A stretch of 64,000 bases of DNA, from positions 1 through 64,000 of the forward strand of contig CAVZNQ010000018.1 of NCBI GenBank assembly GCA_963776665.1, in the 5' to 3' direction. The notes under the pieces are model-generated. The model saw nothing but the letters and a program-made list of their open reading frames with translations, was not told the DNA's origin and did not search any database. Position 1 is the stretch's first letter. The number at the start of each line of letters is the position of its first letter. Source of the DNA: Roseiarcus sp963776665. GTDB taxonomy: Bacteria > Pseudomonadota > Alphaproteobacteria > Rhizobiales > Beijerinckiaceae. Below, piece after piece: positions 35,734-44,605 of the stretch. A program made the position numbers and the translations under genes.

Positions 35734-37232
35734 ACGGTTCCTGGATCCTCTCCGGCATCCTTGCGCTGCCGCTGATCGGCGCGCTGTTCATCCTGCTGCT
35801 GCCGGGCGACAGCGAAGCGACCAAGCGAAACGCACGCTGGATTGCGCTGTTCGCGACCCTAATCACGTTCGCCCTGAGCCTCGTCGCCTGGTCTCGCTTC
35901 GACCCGGCCCAGCCCGGCTTTCAGCTTGTCGAGGAGCGCGATTGGTTCTCGCACGCGATCCTCTACAAGCTTGGCGTTGATGGCATTTCGATGCCGTTCA
36001 TCCTGCTCACCGCCTTTCTCATGCCGATCTGTATTGTCGCGTCCTGGACGCCCATTCAGACCCGTGTGAAGGAGTACATGATCACCTTCCTGGTGATGGA
36101 GACCTTGATGGTCGGCGTCTTCGCCGCGCTCGACCTGGTGCTCTTCTATCTGTTCTTCGAAGGCGGCCTGATCCCGATGTTCATCATCATCGGCGTCTGG
36201 GGCCATGGAAACCGGGTGTACGCCGCCTTCAAGTTCTTCCTCTACACCTTCACCGGCTCGGTCCTGATGCTGCTCGCGATCATGGCCATGTACTGGACGG
36301 CGGGCACGACCGACATCACGGTGCTGCTCAAGACGCACTTCCCGGCAAACATGCAGACTTGGCTATGGCTTGGGTTCTTCGCCTCGTTCGCCGTCAAGAT
36401 GCCGATGTGGCCGGTCCACACCTGGCTGCCTGATGCGCATGTCGAAGCGCCGACCGCAGGATCGGTCATGCTTGCCGCCATTCTTTTGAAAATGGGCGGT
36501 TATGGCTTCATTCGGTTTTCGCTGCCGATGTTTCCGGACGCCTCGCTCTATTTCACCCCGCTCATTTTTGCTCTGTCGGTGATCGCAATTATCTACACCT
36601 CCCTGGTCGCGCTGGCGCAGGAGAGCATGAAGAAGCTGATCGCCTATTCGTCGGTCGCCCACATGGGTTTCGTGACGATGGGAATCTTCGCCGCCAACAC
36701 CCAGGGGGTTCAGGGCGCGGTCTATCAAATGATCAGCCACGGACTCATCTCCGGCGCTCTCTTCCTCTGCGTCGGCGTCGTCTACGACCGTATGCACACT
36801 TACGACATCGCCGCCTACGGCGGCCTCGTGCAGCGCATGCCGCTCTATGCGGTCGCCTTCATGGTGTTTACGCTCGGCAATGTCGGGCTACCTGGCACCA
36901 CGGGCTTCATAGGCGAATTTCTTACCCTGATCGGGACGTTCCAGATCAACAATTGGGTCGCGTTCCTGGCCACGTTCGGCATAATCTTGTCCGCCTGCTA
37001 TGCGCTCTATCTCTATCGCCGCATCATCTTCGGCGTCATCGAGAAGCCGAACCTGATGGGGATCGCCGACCTCACGGGTCGCGAGATCGCAACCTTGCTG
37101 CCGCTCGGGCTGCTGATGCTCTTCTATGGTGTGCATCCGCAGCCGATCATCGACGCCAGCGCGGCCTCGATCGACCAGCTCATTCAGGGCTTCCAACACG
37201 CGGTCACAGCGACCAAGACTGCGGGTCTATGA
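35730..37232 (+). CDS. nuoM: NADH-quinone oxidoreductase subunit M
   Basis: Second antiporter-like pumping subunit. 500 residues, about 14 helices. Motifs include VLFYLFFEGGLIPMFIIIGV, MPMWPVHTWLPDAHVEAPTA and MKKLIAYSSVAHMGFVTMGI, with the conserved lysines and glutamate of the proton channel. The start overlaps the nuoL stop (ATGA), so translation is coupled. Confidence 0.96.
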   Translation: MNGSWILSGILALPLIGALFILLLPGDSEATKRNARWIALFATLITFALSLVAWSRFDPAQPGFQLVEERDWFSHAILYKLGVDGISMPFILLTAFLMPICIVASWTPIQTRVKEYMITFLVMETLMVGVFAALDLVLFYLFFEGGLIPMFIIIGVWGHGNRVYAAFKFFLYTFTGSVLMLLAIMAMYWTAGTTDITVLLKTHFPANMQTWLWLGFFASFAVKMPMWPVHTWLPDAHVEAPTAGSVMLAAILLKMGGYGFIRFSLPMFPDASLYFTPLIFALSVIAIIYTSLVALAQESMKKLIAYSSVAHMGFVTMGIFAANTQGVQGAVYQMISHGLISGALFLCVGVVYDRMHTYDIAAYGGLVQRMPLYAVAFMVFTLGNVGLPGTTGFIGEFLTLIGTFQINNWVAFLATFGIILSACYALYLYRRIIFGVIEKPNLMGIADLTGREIATLLPLGLLMLFYGVHPQPIIDASAASIDQLIQGFQHAVTATKTAGL

Positions 37233-37286
37233 CGACGCCCCGGGACTTGCGCCGCCCATCATTTGTCTTTTGAACGAGCGACATTC

Positions 37287-38720
37287 ATGCACGAGACGGC
37301 CATTTCTCTTCCCGTGGTGTTGCCGGAGGCGGTTCTGGCGGCGGGAACCCTGGCGCTCGTGCTTTACGGGGCGCTTCGGGGCGAGCGAGGGTCGAACCTC
37401 GTCAACGAGATCGCCGTCGGCCTGCTCGGCCTCGTATTCATTCTCTTGGTGGCCAAGAATTGCCCGATGGGCGTGACCTTCTACGGCTCTTTCGTCGACG
37501 ACGCCTTCGCCCGCTTCATGGGCGCGATCACGTTGGTCGGCTCGCTGGTGACGCTCCTGCTGTCAGTCGAGTTCATGCGTCAGGAACGGATCGGCGGCTT
37601 CGAGTTCCCGGTCCTCATCCTGATTTCGACCCTCGGCATGCTGATGCTGATCGCGGCCAATGACTTCATCGCGCTCTACCTCGGTTTTGAGCTGATGAGC
37701 TTGGCGCTCTACGTGATCGCGGCGTATCGCCGGCATGACGCGCGGGCGACGGAAGCCGGTCTTAAATATTTCGTCCTCGGCGCCCTGTCCTCCGGCATGA
37801 TGCTCTACGGCATGTCGCTGATCTACGGCTATTCGGGTTCCGTTTCGTTCAATGCGGTCGCCGAAGCGGTGCATGATCACGCGAGCATCGGCGTGCTGTT
37901 TGGGCTGGTGTTTATTCTGGTCGGGCTGGCGTTCAAGATATCCGTCGTGCCGTTTCATATGTGGACGCCCGACGTCTACGAAGGCGCGCCAACCCCGGTT
38001 ACGACCTTCTTCGCCTCGGCGCCCAAGGTTGCGGCCATGGCGGTCCTTGTCCGGGTCATGGTTACCGCCTTTCCGGGCATTTCCAACGACTGGCGCCAGA
38101 TCCTCACCTTTGTCTCGATCGCCTCGATGGCGCTTGGAGCGTTCGCCGCCATTGGCCAGCGCAACTTCAAACGCCTGATGGCCTACTCGTCGATCGGCCA
38201 CATGGGATATGCGCTGGTCGGCCTTGCGGCGGGCACCGTCGAGGGCGCCCAAAGCGTCATTATCTACATGGCGATCTATGTCGTGATGACGCTTGGAACC
38301 TTCGCCGCCATTCTGTCCATGCGGCGTCAAGGCCGCGCGGTCGAGACGATGGCCGACCTCGCTGGCCTGGCGCGGACGAATCCGACGATGGCCTTCTTCC
38401 TAGCGACGATGATGTTCTCGCTCGCCGGTGTTCCGCCTCTCGCCGGCTTTTTCGCCAAGTTTTATGTCTTCGCCGCCGCCATCAAGGCCGGTCTCTATGG
38501 CCTGTCCGTCATCGGCGTCCTGGCGAGCGCGGTCGGCGCATATTATTACCTCAGGATCGTCAAGCTGATGTATTTCGACGAGCCGGCGCCGGCGTTTGAT
38601 CGCCAATCTCCGGTCGCGCGCATCGTGCTGGCGGTTTCGGCCCTTATGATCCTCTTATTCATGTTCTTGCCCTCGCCGATCACCAACGCCGCGATGGCGG
38701 CCGCGCAGTCGCTCTTTTGA
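37287..38720 (+). CDS. nuoN: NADH-quinone oxidoreductase subunit N
   Basis: Third antiporter-like pumping subunit and last of the complex I genes. 477 residues. Motifs are IALYLGFELMSLALYVIAAY, LKYFVLGALSSGMMLYGMSL, VPFHMWTPDVYEGAPTPVTT and FKRLMAYSSIGHMGYALVGL. The start at 37287 (MHETAISLPVVLPE) fits homologues better than an upstream ATG at 37263. Its stop overlaps the birA start. Confidence 0.96.
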   Translation: MHETAISLPVVLPEAVLAAGTLALVLYGALRGERGSNLVNEIAVGLLGLVFILLVAKNCPMGVTFYGSFVDDAFARFMGAITLVGSLVTLLLSVEFMRQERIGGFEFPVLILISTLGMLMLIAANDFIALYLGFELMSLALYVIAAYRRHDARATEAGLKYFVLGALSSGMMLYGMSLIYGYSGSVSFNAVAEAVHDHASIGVLFGLVFILVGLAFKISVVPFHMWTPDVYEGAPTPVTTFFASAPKVAAMAVLVRVMVTAFPGISNDWRQILTFVSIASMALGAFAAIGQRNFKRLMAYSSIGHMGYALVGLAAGTVEGAQSVIIYMAIYVVMTLGTFAAILSMRRQGRAVETMADLAGLARTNPTMAFFLATMMFSLAGVPPLAGFFAKFYVFAAAIKAGLYGLSVIGVLASAVGAYYYLRIVKLMYFDEPAPAFDRQSPVARIVLAVSALMILLFMFLPSPITNAAMAAAQSLF

Positions 38721-39526
38721 CCGCGGCCCTGAGGCTTGACAACGCGCATGCGCCTTGGCGCGTCGCTCGGTTTGGCGCGGTCGATTCGACCAACGAGGAG
38801 GCGCGGCGCCGAGCGCTTGCCGGCGAGTTGGATCGCGTGTGGATTGTCGCTGGCGAGCAGACAGCCGGGCGAGGCCGCCGCGGCCGCGCCTGGATATCGC
38901 CGCAGGGCAACCTTCACGCCACCGCCCTGCTGATCGATCCGTGCCCCCCCGCGCTCGCGCCGCAGCTGGGCTTCGTCGCCGGCGTGGCGCTGGCGCGCGC
39001 GGCAAGGGACGCCGGCGCGGCCGACGTCGGCCTCAAATGGCCGAATGACCTGATGCTGAACGGCGCCAAATGCGCCGGCATCCTGGTTGAAGGGATTGGC
39101 CTCGCCGGCCGCCGCACGGGCTATGCGATTGGGGTTGGCGTCAATTGCGCCCACGCGCCGGGGGAGGTCGATTACGCAACCTCTTGTCTTACCGGCGCAA
39201 GCGGACGGGCGGTTGGCGCGGGCGAGTTGTTCGAGCGCCTCGTTGACCGGTTCGACGAGGCGCTTGTCGTCTGGCGCGAAGGACAGGCATTCGACCGCAT
39301 TCGCGCCGCCTGGCTTGATCGCGCCCACAGTCTTGGCCAACGCGTCGTCATCGAGAGCGGCGCCGTCCGGCGCGAGGGCGTCTTCGAGGGGATCGATGCG
39401 GGCGGTCGCCTGCTCATGCGCTCCGAGCGCGGGCTCGAGAGCATCGAGGCGGCCGACCTCAGCTTTGCGCCCCGATCGGGCGCCGAGCCGGCGCTGGCTT
39501 CGCAAGCGCCGGAGGATCGAGCCTAA
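38717..39526 (+). CDS. birA: Biotin-[acetyl-CoA-carboxylase] ligase
   Basis: Attaches biotin to the carrier domain of acetyl-CoA carboxylase and other carboxylases through biotinyl-AMP. The 269-residue product has FGAVDSTNEEARRRA, the nucleotide loop AGEQTAGRGRRGRAWISPQG, LKWPNDLMLNGAKCAGILVE and GVGVNCAHAP, then the C-terminal SH3-like domain (GVFEGIDAGGRLLMRS). There is no N-terminal helix-turn-helix, so it is a ligase only and not a bio repressor. TTG start overlapping nuoN, a conserved arrangement in Hyphomicrobiales. Confidence 0.93.
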   Translation: MTAALRLDNAHAPWRVARFGAVDSTNEEARRRALAGELDRVWIVAGEQTAGRGRRGRAWISPQGNLHATALLIDPCPPALAPQLGFVAGVALARAARDAGAADVGLKWPNDLMLNGAKCAGILVEGIGLAGRRTGYAIGVGVNCAHAPGEVDYATSCLTGASGRAVGAGELFERLVDRFDEALVVWREGQAFDRIRAAWLDRAHSLGQRVVIESGAVRREGVFEGIDAGGRLLMRSERGLESIEAADLSFAPRSGAEPALASQAPEDRA

Positions 39527-41194
39527 ATGGCGGACGAGAGCGAGCTCGTGTTCGCCCCGCTCGGCGGCTTGGGCGAGATCGGCATGAATTGCGCCCTTTA
39601 CGGCTACGGACCCGCAAACGCCCGCCAGTGGCTGATGGTCGATCTTGGCGTGGCGTTCGCCGGCGAAGACTTGCCCGGCGTCGATCTCATCATGCCGGAT
39701 CTCAGCTTTATCGAGAAGGCGAAGAAGAATCTGGTTGGAATCGTCATCACCCACGCGCACGAAGACCACATCGGCGCGCTCGCCGAGCTTTGGCCGGAGC
39801 TCGGCGCGCCCGTCTATATGACGCGCTTCGCCGCCGGGCTCGCCGAGGCTCGCCGACTCGGCGAACCGGGCGCGCCGAAAATTCCGTTAAAGGTCGTCGC
39901 GCAAGGCGAGAAGGTCGCCATCGGCCCGTTTGGCGTCGAGTTCATCGCCGTCGCCCATTCCATCCCCGAGAGCACAGCGTTGGCGATCCGCACTCCCCTC
40001 GGGCTCGTCGTCCACACCGCCGACTGGAAGGTCGACCCGTCGCCGATCATCGGCGCACCCACCGACGAGGCTCGCCTCAAGGCGCTTGGCGACGAGGGCG
40101 TGCTGGCGCTGGTCTGCGATTCGACGAACGTGTTGCGCGAGGGAGAGAGCCCGTCAGAGCGCGACGTCGCCAAGACGCTGACTTGGCTCATCGGCGAGGC
40201 GAAGGGCAGGGTGGTCGTGACCACTTTCGCCTCCAATGTCGCCCGCCTTCGCTCGGCGGCGGAGGCCGGCTTCGCCGCCGGTCGGCAGGTCTGCATTCTC
40301 GGGCGCGCGATCGAGCGCGTCGTCGCCGTCGCCCGCGATTGCGGGATGCTCGACGGCGTGCCGCCGTTGTTGGGCATGGACGCGTTCGACCGCCTGCCGC
40401 GCGACAAGATTTTGGCGCTCGCCACCGGCAGCCAGGGCGAGCCGCGCGCCGCGCTGGCGCGCATGGCGGCAGACGAGCATCCGACGGCGGAATTGAGCGC
40501 CGGCGACACCGTCATCTTTTCTTCGCGCACGATTCCCGGGAATGAAAAGGCGGTCGGCAAGATCATCAACGCCTTTGTGACCGCGGGCGTCGAGGTCATT
40601 ACCGACCGGACCGCGCTCGTTCATGTCTCCGGCCATCCGCGCCGGGCGGAAATGGCGAAAATGTACGCCTGGGTCCGCCCAAAGATCGCGGTGCCGGCGC
40701 ACGGCGAGCCGCTGCACCTGACCGAGCATGCGGCTTTCGCCAAGGCTCAGGGCGTGCCGCAGGTCTTGCGCGCGTTCGACGGGGACCTCATCCGCTTGGC
40801 GCCTGGAGATGTTTCGACCATGGGCAGGGTCGCGAGCGGGCGGCGGCTAAAGGACGGCGCGATTCTCCTGCCGGCGGATCAGGAAAGCGTAGGTCAACGC
40901 CGCCGGCTCGCCTTCGCCGGCGTCGTGTCGGTTGCGCTCGCGCTGACCCCGAAGGGAGAAATGGCGGGTGACCCGGACGTGATGATTGCCGGCCTGCCCG
41001 AGCGCACCAGGGACGGCGCGGCGATCGACGCTTTGATCGACGACGCGATCTTCGAGGCGTTCGAAAGTCTCCCGCCGGGCAAGCGGCGCGACCCCGACGT
41101 CGTCTCGGGCGCCATCGAGCGAGCGGTGCGCAATTCCGTCAACTCGGTCTGGAGCAAGAAGCCCCAGGTACATGTTCTGGTCGTCGAGGTGTAG
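39527..41194 (+). CDS. rnj: Ribonuclease J
   Basis: Metallo-beta-lactamase/beta-CASP ribonuclease with 5'-3' exo- and endonuclease activity, used for rRNA and mRNA maturation. The 555-residue product has PLGGLGEIGMNCALYGYG, the zinc motif ITHAHEDHIGALAELWPEL, the second His in IAVAHSIPESTALAI, HTADWKVDPSP and the beta-CASP part (LGRAIERVVAVARDCGML; HVSGHPRRAEMAKMYAWVRP). It ends in the C-terminal dimerisation domain. It follows birA without a gap. Confidence 0.95.
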   Translation: MADESELVFAPLGGLGEIGMNCALYGYGPANARQWLMVDLGVAFAGEDLPGVDLIMPDLSFIEKAKKNLVGIVITHAHEDHIGALAELWPELGAPVYMTRFAAGLAEARRLGEPGAPKIPLKVVAQGEKVAIGPFGVEFIAVAHSIPESTALAIRTPLGLVVHTADWKVDPSPIIGAPTDEARLKALGDEGVLALVCDSTNVLREGESPSERDVAKTLTWLIGEAKGRVVVTTFASNVARLRSAAEAGFAAGRQVCILGRAIERVVAVARDCGMLDGVPPLLGMDAFDRLPRDKILALATGSQGEPRAALARMAADEHPTAELSAGDTVIFSSRTIPGNEKAVGKIINAFVTAGVEVITDRTALVHVSGHPRRAEMAKMYAWVRPKIAVPAHGEPLHLTEHAAFAKAQGVPQVLRAFDGDLIRLAPGDVSTMGRVASGRRLKDGAILLPADQESVGQRRRLAFAGVVSVALALTPKGEMAGDPDVMIAGLPERTRDGAAIDALIDDAIFEAFESLPPGKRRDPDVVSGAIERAVRNSVNSVWSKKPQVHVLVVEV

Positions 41195-41210
41195 ACGAGC
41201 GAAGTGGGCC

Positions 41211-41615
41211 ATGATTGGAAAATTGAACCACGTCGCCGTCGCCGTCCCCGATCTTGAAGCGGCCGCCAGGACATATCGCGAGACGCTCGGCGCGCGCGTC
41301 TCGGCCCCAAAACCCGAGCCCGACCATGGGGTGACAGTCGTGTTCGTCGAACTGCCCAATACGAAAATCGAGCTCCTGCATCCCCTGGGCGCGAATTCGC
41401 CGATCGCCAGATTTCTCGAGCGCAATCCCGAAGGCGGCATGCATCACATGTGCTACGAGGTCGCGGATATCATCGCCGCGCGCGATCAGCTCAGAGCCAG
41501 GGGCGCGCGCGTGCTCGGAGACGGCGAGCCGAAGACCGGGGCCCACGGCAAGCCGGTCCTGTTCTTGCACCCGAAAGATTTCGCCGGCACGCTGATCGAG
41601 ATCGAGCAGGTCTGA
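41211..41615 (+). CDS. mce: Methylmalonyl-CoA epimerase
   Basis: Interconverts (R)- and (S)-methylmalonyl-CoA, linking propionyl-CoA breakdown or the ethylmalonyl-CoA pathway to succinyl-CoA. The 134-residue vicinal-oxygen-chelate protein starts MIGKLNHVAVAVPDLEAAAR. Metal ligands are His7 in LNHVAVAV, GVTVVFVELPNTKIELL with its Glu, the His pair in GMHHMCYEVADI and Glu in FAGTLIEIEQV. The position after rnj is conserved in the order. Confidence 0.93.
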   Translation: MIGKLNHVAVAVPDLEAAARTYRETLGARVSAPKPEPDHGVTVVFVELPNTKIELLHPLGANSPIARFLERNPEGGMHHMCYEVADIIAARDQLRARGARVLGDGEPKTGAHGKPVLFLHPKDFAGTLIEIEQV

Positions 41616-41618
41616 CCG

Positions 41619-42542
41619 ATGCGGCTTTCCGCCGTTGGAGACGGCATGAGTCGCCTCGGGGCCGACGGCCTGCTCCTCGCCACCGCTTTTTTGTGGGGCG
41701 TGACCTTTGTCGCGCAAAAGAACGCCGCCGCGACGATGCCGGCGCTCGCGTTCGTCGCGGCGCGCTTCGCCGTGTCAGCGGCAGTGCTGGCGCCGCTCGC
41801 GCTATGGGAGTTCCGCCGCAAACCGCATCGCCCGAGCCGCGACGAATGGCGCCTTGCCCTGGCGATCGGCCTCACCCTCTTCTTTGGCACGACCCTGCAA
41901 CAGGCGGGGATCGAGACGACAAGCGCCACTAACGCGGGCTTCCTAACCGCCTGCTATGTCGTGCTGACCCCCTTCGTGGTCTGGGCGCTCACCGGGGCGC
42001 GGCCGCGCGCGATCGTGGTGGCGGCGGGACTGGTGTCGCTCATTGGCGCCTGGCTGCTCGCGACCGGGGGCGGGTTCGGGCCCCCGAATGTTGGTGATGG
42101 GCTCGTTCTTCTCGCCGATTTCGCCTGGGCGACCGGGATCGCGCTGACGCCGATCTTTCTTGCCCGCTCCGGCCGGCCGTTGCTGCTCGCCTTCGTGCAA
42201 TATGCGGTCTGCGCCGGCCTCGCGGCGCTGTGCTCGGCCATGTTCGAATCGACGTCGGCCGGGGCCCTCGCCGAAACCGCGCCCACGATCCTGTTCGCTG
42301 GCGTGGTCTCGGGCGCAATCGCTTATACGATGCAGATCTTCGCCCAGGCGCACACGCCGGCCGCCGAGGCGGCGCTCATCCTGGCGCTGGAGAGTGTGTT
42401 CGCCGCGCTCGCGGGCGCGCTCCTGCTCGGCGAGCGTCTGACCGCCATCGGCGCCGTGGGCTGCGCGCTGATTCTCGCCGGCGCGGTGGCGTCGGAGGTT
42501 GGGCCGCTGTTCGGGCGGAAGGTCGTGCCGGGAGCGACGTGA
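41619..42542 (+). CDS. EamA/DMT family transporter
   Basis: A 307-residue inner-membrane protein with ten hydrophobic helices in two EamA repeats (GADGLLLATAFLWGVTFVAQ with AFVAARFAVSAAVLAPLALW; VGDGLVLLADFAWATGIALT with ALILALESVFAALAGALLLG). DMT transporters export amino acids, nucleobases or other small metabolites; the substrate is unknown. A second start at 41646 (MSRLGADG) would remove nine residues. It begins three bases after mce. Confidence 0.87.
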   Translation: MRLSAVGDGMSRLGADGLLLATAFLWGVTFVAQKNAAATMPALAFVAARFAVSAAVLAPLALWEFRRKPHRPSRDEWRLALAIGLTLFFGTTLQQAGIETTSATNAGFLTACYVVLTPFVVWALTGARPRAIVVAAGLVSLIGAWLLATGGGFGPPNVGDGLVLLADFAWATGIALTPIFLARSGRPLLLAFVQYAVCAGLAALCSAMFESTSAGALAETAPTILFAGVVSGAIAYTMQIFAQAHTPAAEAALILALESVFAALAGALLLGERLTAIGAVGCALILAGAVASEVGPLFGRKVVPGAT

Positions 42543-43723
42543 CAAACGTGGAAAGGCTATCGCTCGCCGATGCGCGGCGGATTGCGCTGGCGGCCCAGGG
42601 CTTCGGCGGCTCCCGTCCCGAAGCGGTCACAGCCGCGCGATGGCTAAAGACGATCGATCGGCTCTCCCTCCACCAGATCGACAGCGTCAATGTCCTGGTT
42701 CGCGCCCACTACCTGCCCGCCTTCTCGCGGCTGGGCCCCTATGACCTTTCGCTCATCGACACGGCGGCCTGGGGAGGCCGGAAGAAGCGGCGGCTGTTCG
42801 AGTACTGGGCGCACGAGGCGTCGTTGCTGCCGCTGGCGCTGCATCCCCTGCTGCGCTGGCGCATGGCCCGCGCGAATCGCGGGGAGGTCGGCTGGAAGGG
42901 TCTGCGCCTTTTCGCCGGCGAGCGCCGGCCCGAAGCGGACGCGATTCTCAATCGCATACGCGCCGAGGGTCCCCGCGCGGCCTCGGACCTCGAGGAAAAG
43001 CGCGGCCGGTCGGGCTGGTGGCAATGGGGGGACGCCAAGCAGGCGCTCGAATGGCTGTTCTGGGCGGGCCACATCACCACAGCGACGCGGCGCGGCAGCT
43101 TCGAACGGGTCTACGACCTCACGGAGCGCGTCATTCCCGCCGAGATCCTCGCCCTGCCGACGCCGCAAGAGAAGGAGGCGCATCGCATCCTCGTAGATCG
43201 CGCGGCCCAGGCGCTCGGCGTCGCCACGGCGCAGGACTTGCGCGATTATTTCCGCCTCGGCCCCGACGACGCGCGACAGGCGATCGACTCGCTCGCCGAG
43301 GCGGGCGTTCTCGAACCGGTCGAGGTTCCCGGCTGGGCCCGCCTGGCCTATCTTCACCGCGACGCCCGCAGGCCGCGACGCATCTCCGCGCGGGCGCTTC
43401 TGGCGCCGTTCGATCCGCTCGTCTGGGAGCGCTCCCGCACGTTGCGACTTTTCGACTTCCACTACCGGATCGAGATTTACACGCCAGCCGACAAGCGCCA
43501 GCACGGATATTATGTCCTCCCGTTTCTTCTCGGCGACCGGCTCGTCGCCCGGCTCGACCTGAAGGCGGACCGTCAGGCCGGACGACTGCTCGTCCACGCG
43601 GTGCATCTCGAGCCGCACGCCCCCGCCGACGCCATGGACGCGATCTCCGAGGAGCTTGCCGCGCTGGCGGCATGGCTTGGTCTTGCGGAGGTCTTATTGC
43701 CCCGAAAATCAGGCCGCGTTTGA
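42539..43723 (+). CDS. YcaQ/AlkX-type DNA glycosylase (winged-helix)
   Basis: A 394-residue member of the HTH_42 family, which includes E. coli YcaQ (AlkX), a DNA glycosylase that unhooks interstrand crosslinks. The catalytic Gln-x-Asp motif is visible in LHQIDSVNVLVRAHYLPAFS (residues about 43-45). Three winged-helix units follow (SDLEEKRGRSGWWQWGDAKQ; LRDYFRLGPDDARQAIDSLA; a C-terminal DPLVWERSRTLRLFDFHYRI). The GTG start overlaps the transporter stop (GTGA). A role in alkylation or crosslink repair follows from the family. Confidence 0.82.
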   Translation: MTNVERLSLADARRIALAAQGFGGSRPEAVTAARWLKTIDRLSLHQIDSVNVLVRAHYLPAFSRLGPYDLSLIDTAAWGGRKKRRLFEYWAHEASLLPLALHPLLRWRMARANRGEVGWKGLRLFAGERRPEADAILNRIRAEGPRAASDLEEKRGRSGWWQWGDAKQALEWLFWAGHITTATRRGSFERVYDLTERVIPAEILALPTPQEKEAHRILVDRAAQALGVATAQDLRDYFRLGPDDARQAIDSLAEAGVLEPVEVPGWARLAYLHRDARRPRRISARALLAPFDPLVWERSRTLRLFDFHYRIEIYTPADKRQHGYYVLPFLLGDRLVARLDLKADRQAGRLLVHAVHLEPHAPADAMDAISEELAALAAWLGLAEVLLPRKSGRV

Positions 43724-44131
43724 CAAGCCCGGCGAGAGAAGCCCGGCAAGCGCTCCGGTATCGATAGTGTGATAAAGGGTAGCGATCCGATCGCCATCGA
43801 ACTCGACAAGATCGACACAGTCGAAGACATGCGAGCGGCCGGTTTCGATGCAAGTGATTTTCGCCTGCCAGCGGATCGCGGCCTTGTTGCCCTCGACGAC
43901 GAGAGCAAGCTCCTTCCAGTCTTCGTATCTGAGGGTGTTGGCGAAATTTATCAGCGCCTGACGTATGGCTTCACGGCCTTTGATCGGCTCTCCGAAGCCG
44001 GGAATTGTCGCGGCGCTTACCTGCAAAGTGGCTTGATCGGAGAAAGCCGAGGCGGCAGCGTTGGCGTCCTCTCGAACTCGCGCCAGATACGTCGAACGTA
44101 CGACGTTCTCAATCATATCCCGGGTCAGCAT
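43709..44131 (-). CDS. SnoaL-like/NTF2-fold protein
   Basis: A 140-residue protein of the SnoaL-like NTF2 superfamily: MLTRDMIENVVRSTYLARVR, then DANAAASAFSDQATLQVSAA, a turn IKGREAIRQALINFANTLRY and RIATLYHTIDTGALAGLLSP. This cone-shaped fold serves as small hydrolase, isomerase or ligand-binding protein. No specific active-site set identifies a substrate. It converges with the preceding glycosylase gene (15-base overlap) and is divergent from sdhE. Confidence 0.72.
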   Translation of the reverse strand: MLTRDMIENVVRSTYLARVREDANAAASAFSDQATLQVSAATIPGFGEPIKGREAIRQALINFANTLRYEDWKELALVVEGNKAAIRWQAKITCIETGRSHVFDCVDLVEFDGDRIATLYHTIDTGALAGLLSPGLSNAA

Positions 44132-44302
44132 GGTTCCCTCCAAAGTTCTCAAATCAATTGCCGAATATCGCGACCCGCCTTTGGAGGATCCGCCGATCGG
44201 TGGAAGCTGTCAATTCGCTTCGACGCGCCCAGACACTGGGCGCTGACTTTCGTTCTTTCGCAGGCTATAAGCCCGCCGTCGCTGCCAGTCCCAAAGGTCC
44301 TC

Positions 44303-44605
44303 ATGTCCGGCTCAACCTTAGGCAGCGCCGCGCTCGACGAGCGAAGGAGGAGAATTCTGTTCCGCGCCTGGAGGCGCGGCCTGCGCGAGATGGATCTCGT
44401 GATGGGCCAGTTCGCTGACATGAATTTACCTGCGATGAGCGACTCCGAGATTGCGGAATTTGAAAGCCTGCTCGACCTGCCAGACCCGCTGATGCTCGCC
44501 TGGATCACCGGGAGCGAGCCGATTCCGCCCGAACGCGACACACCGCTGCTTGCGCGCGTGGCGGCGGCGCCTCGCGCGGCGCTAAAGAGGGACGGGCGCG
44601 CATGA
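44303..44605 (+). CDS. sdhE: Succinate dehydrogenase assembly factor 2
   Basis: SdhE helps attach FAD covalently to succinate dehydrogenase. The 100-residue product has the RGxxE motif in WRRGLREMDLVMGQFADMNL and the five-helix pattern EIAEFESLLDLPDPLMLAWI. The start at 44303 (MSGSTLGSAALDERRRRILF) fits homologues. Its stop overlaps the mfd start by four bases. Confidence 0.92.
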   Translation: MSGSTLGSAALDERRRRILFRAWRRGLREMDLVMGQFADMNLPAMSDSEIAEFESLLDLPDPLMLAWITGSEPIPPERDTPLLARVAAAPRAALKRDGRA

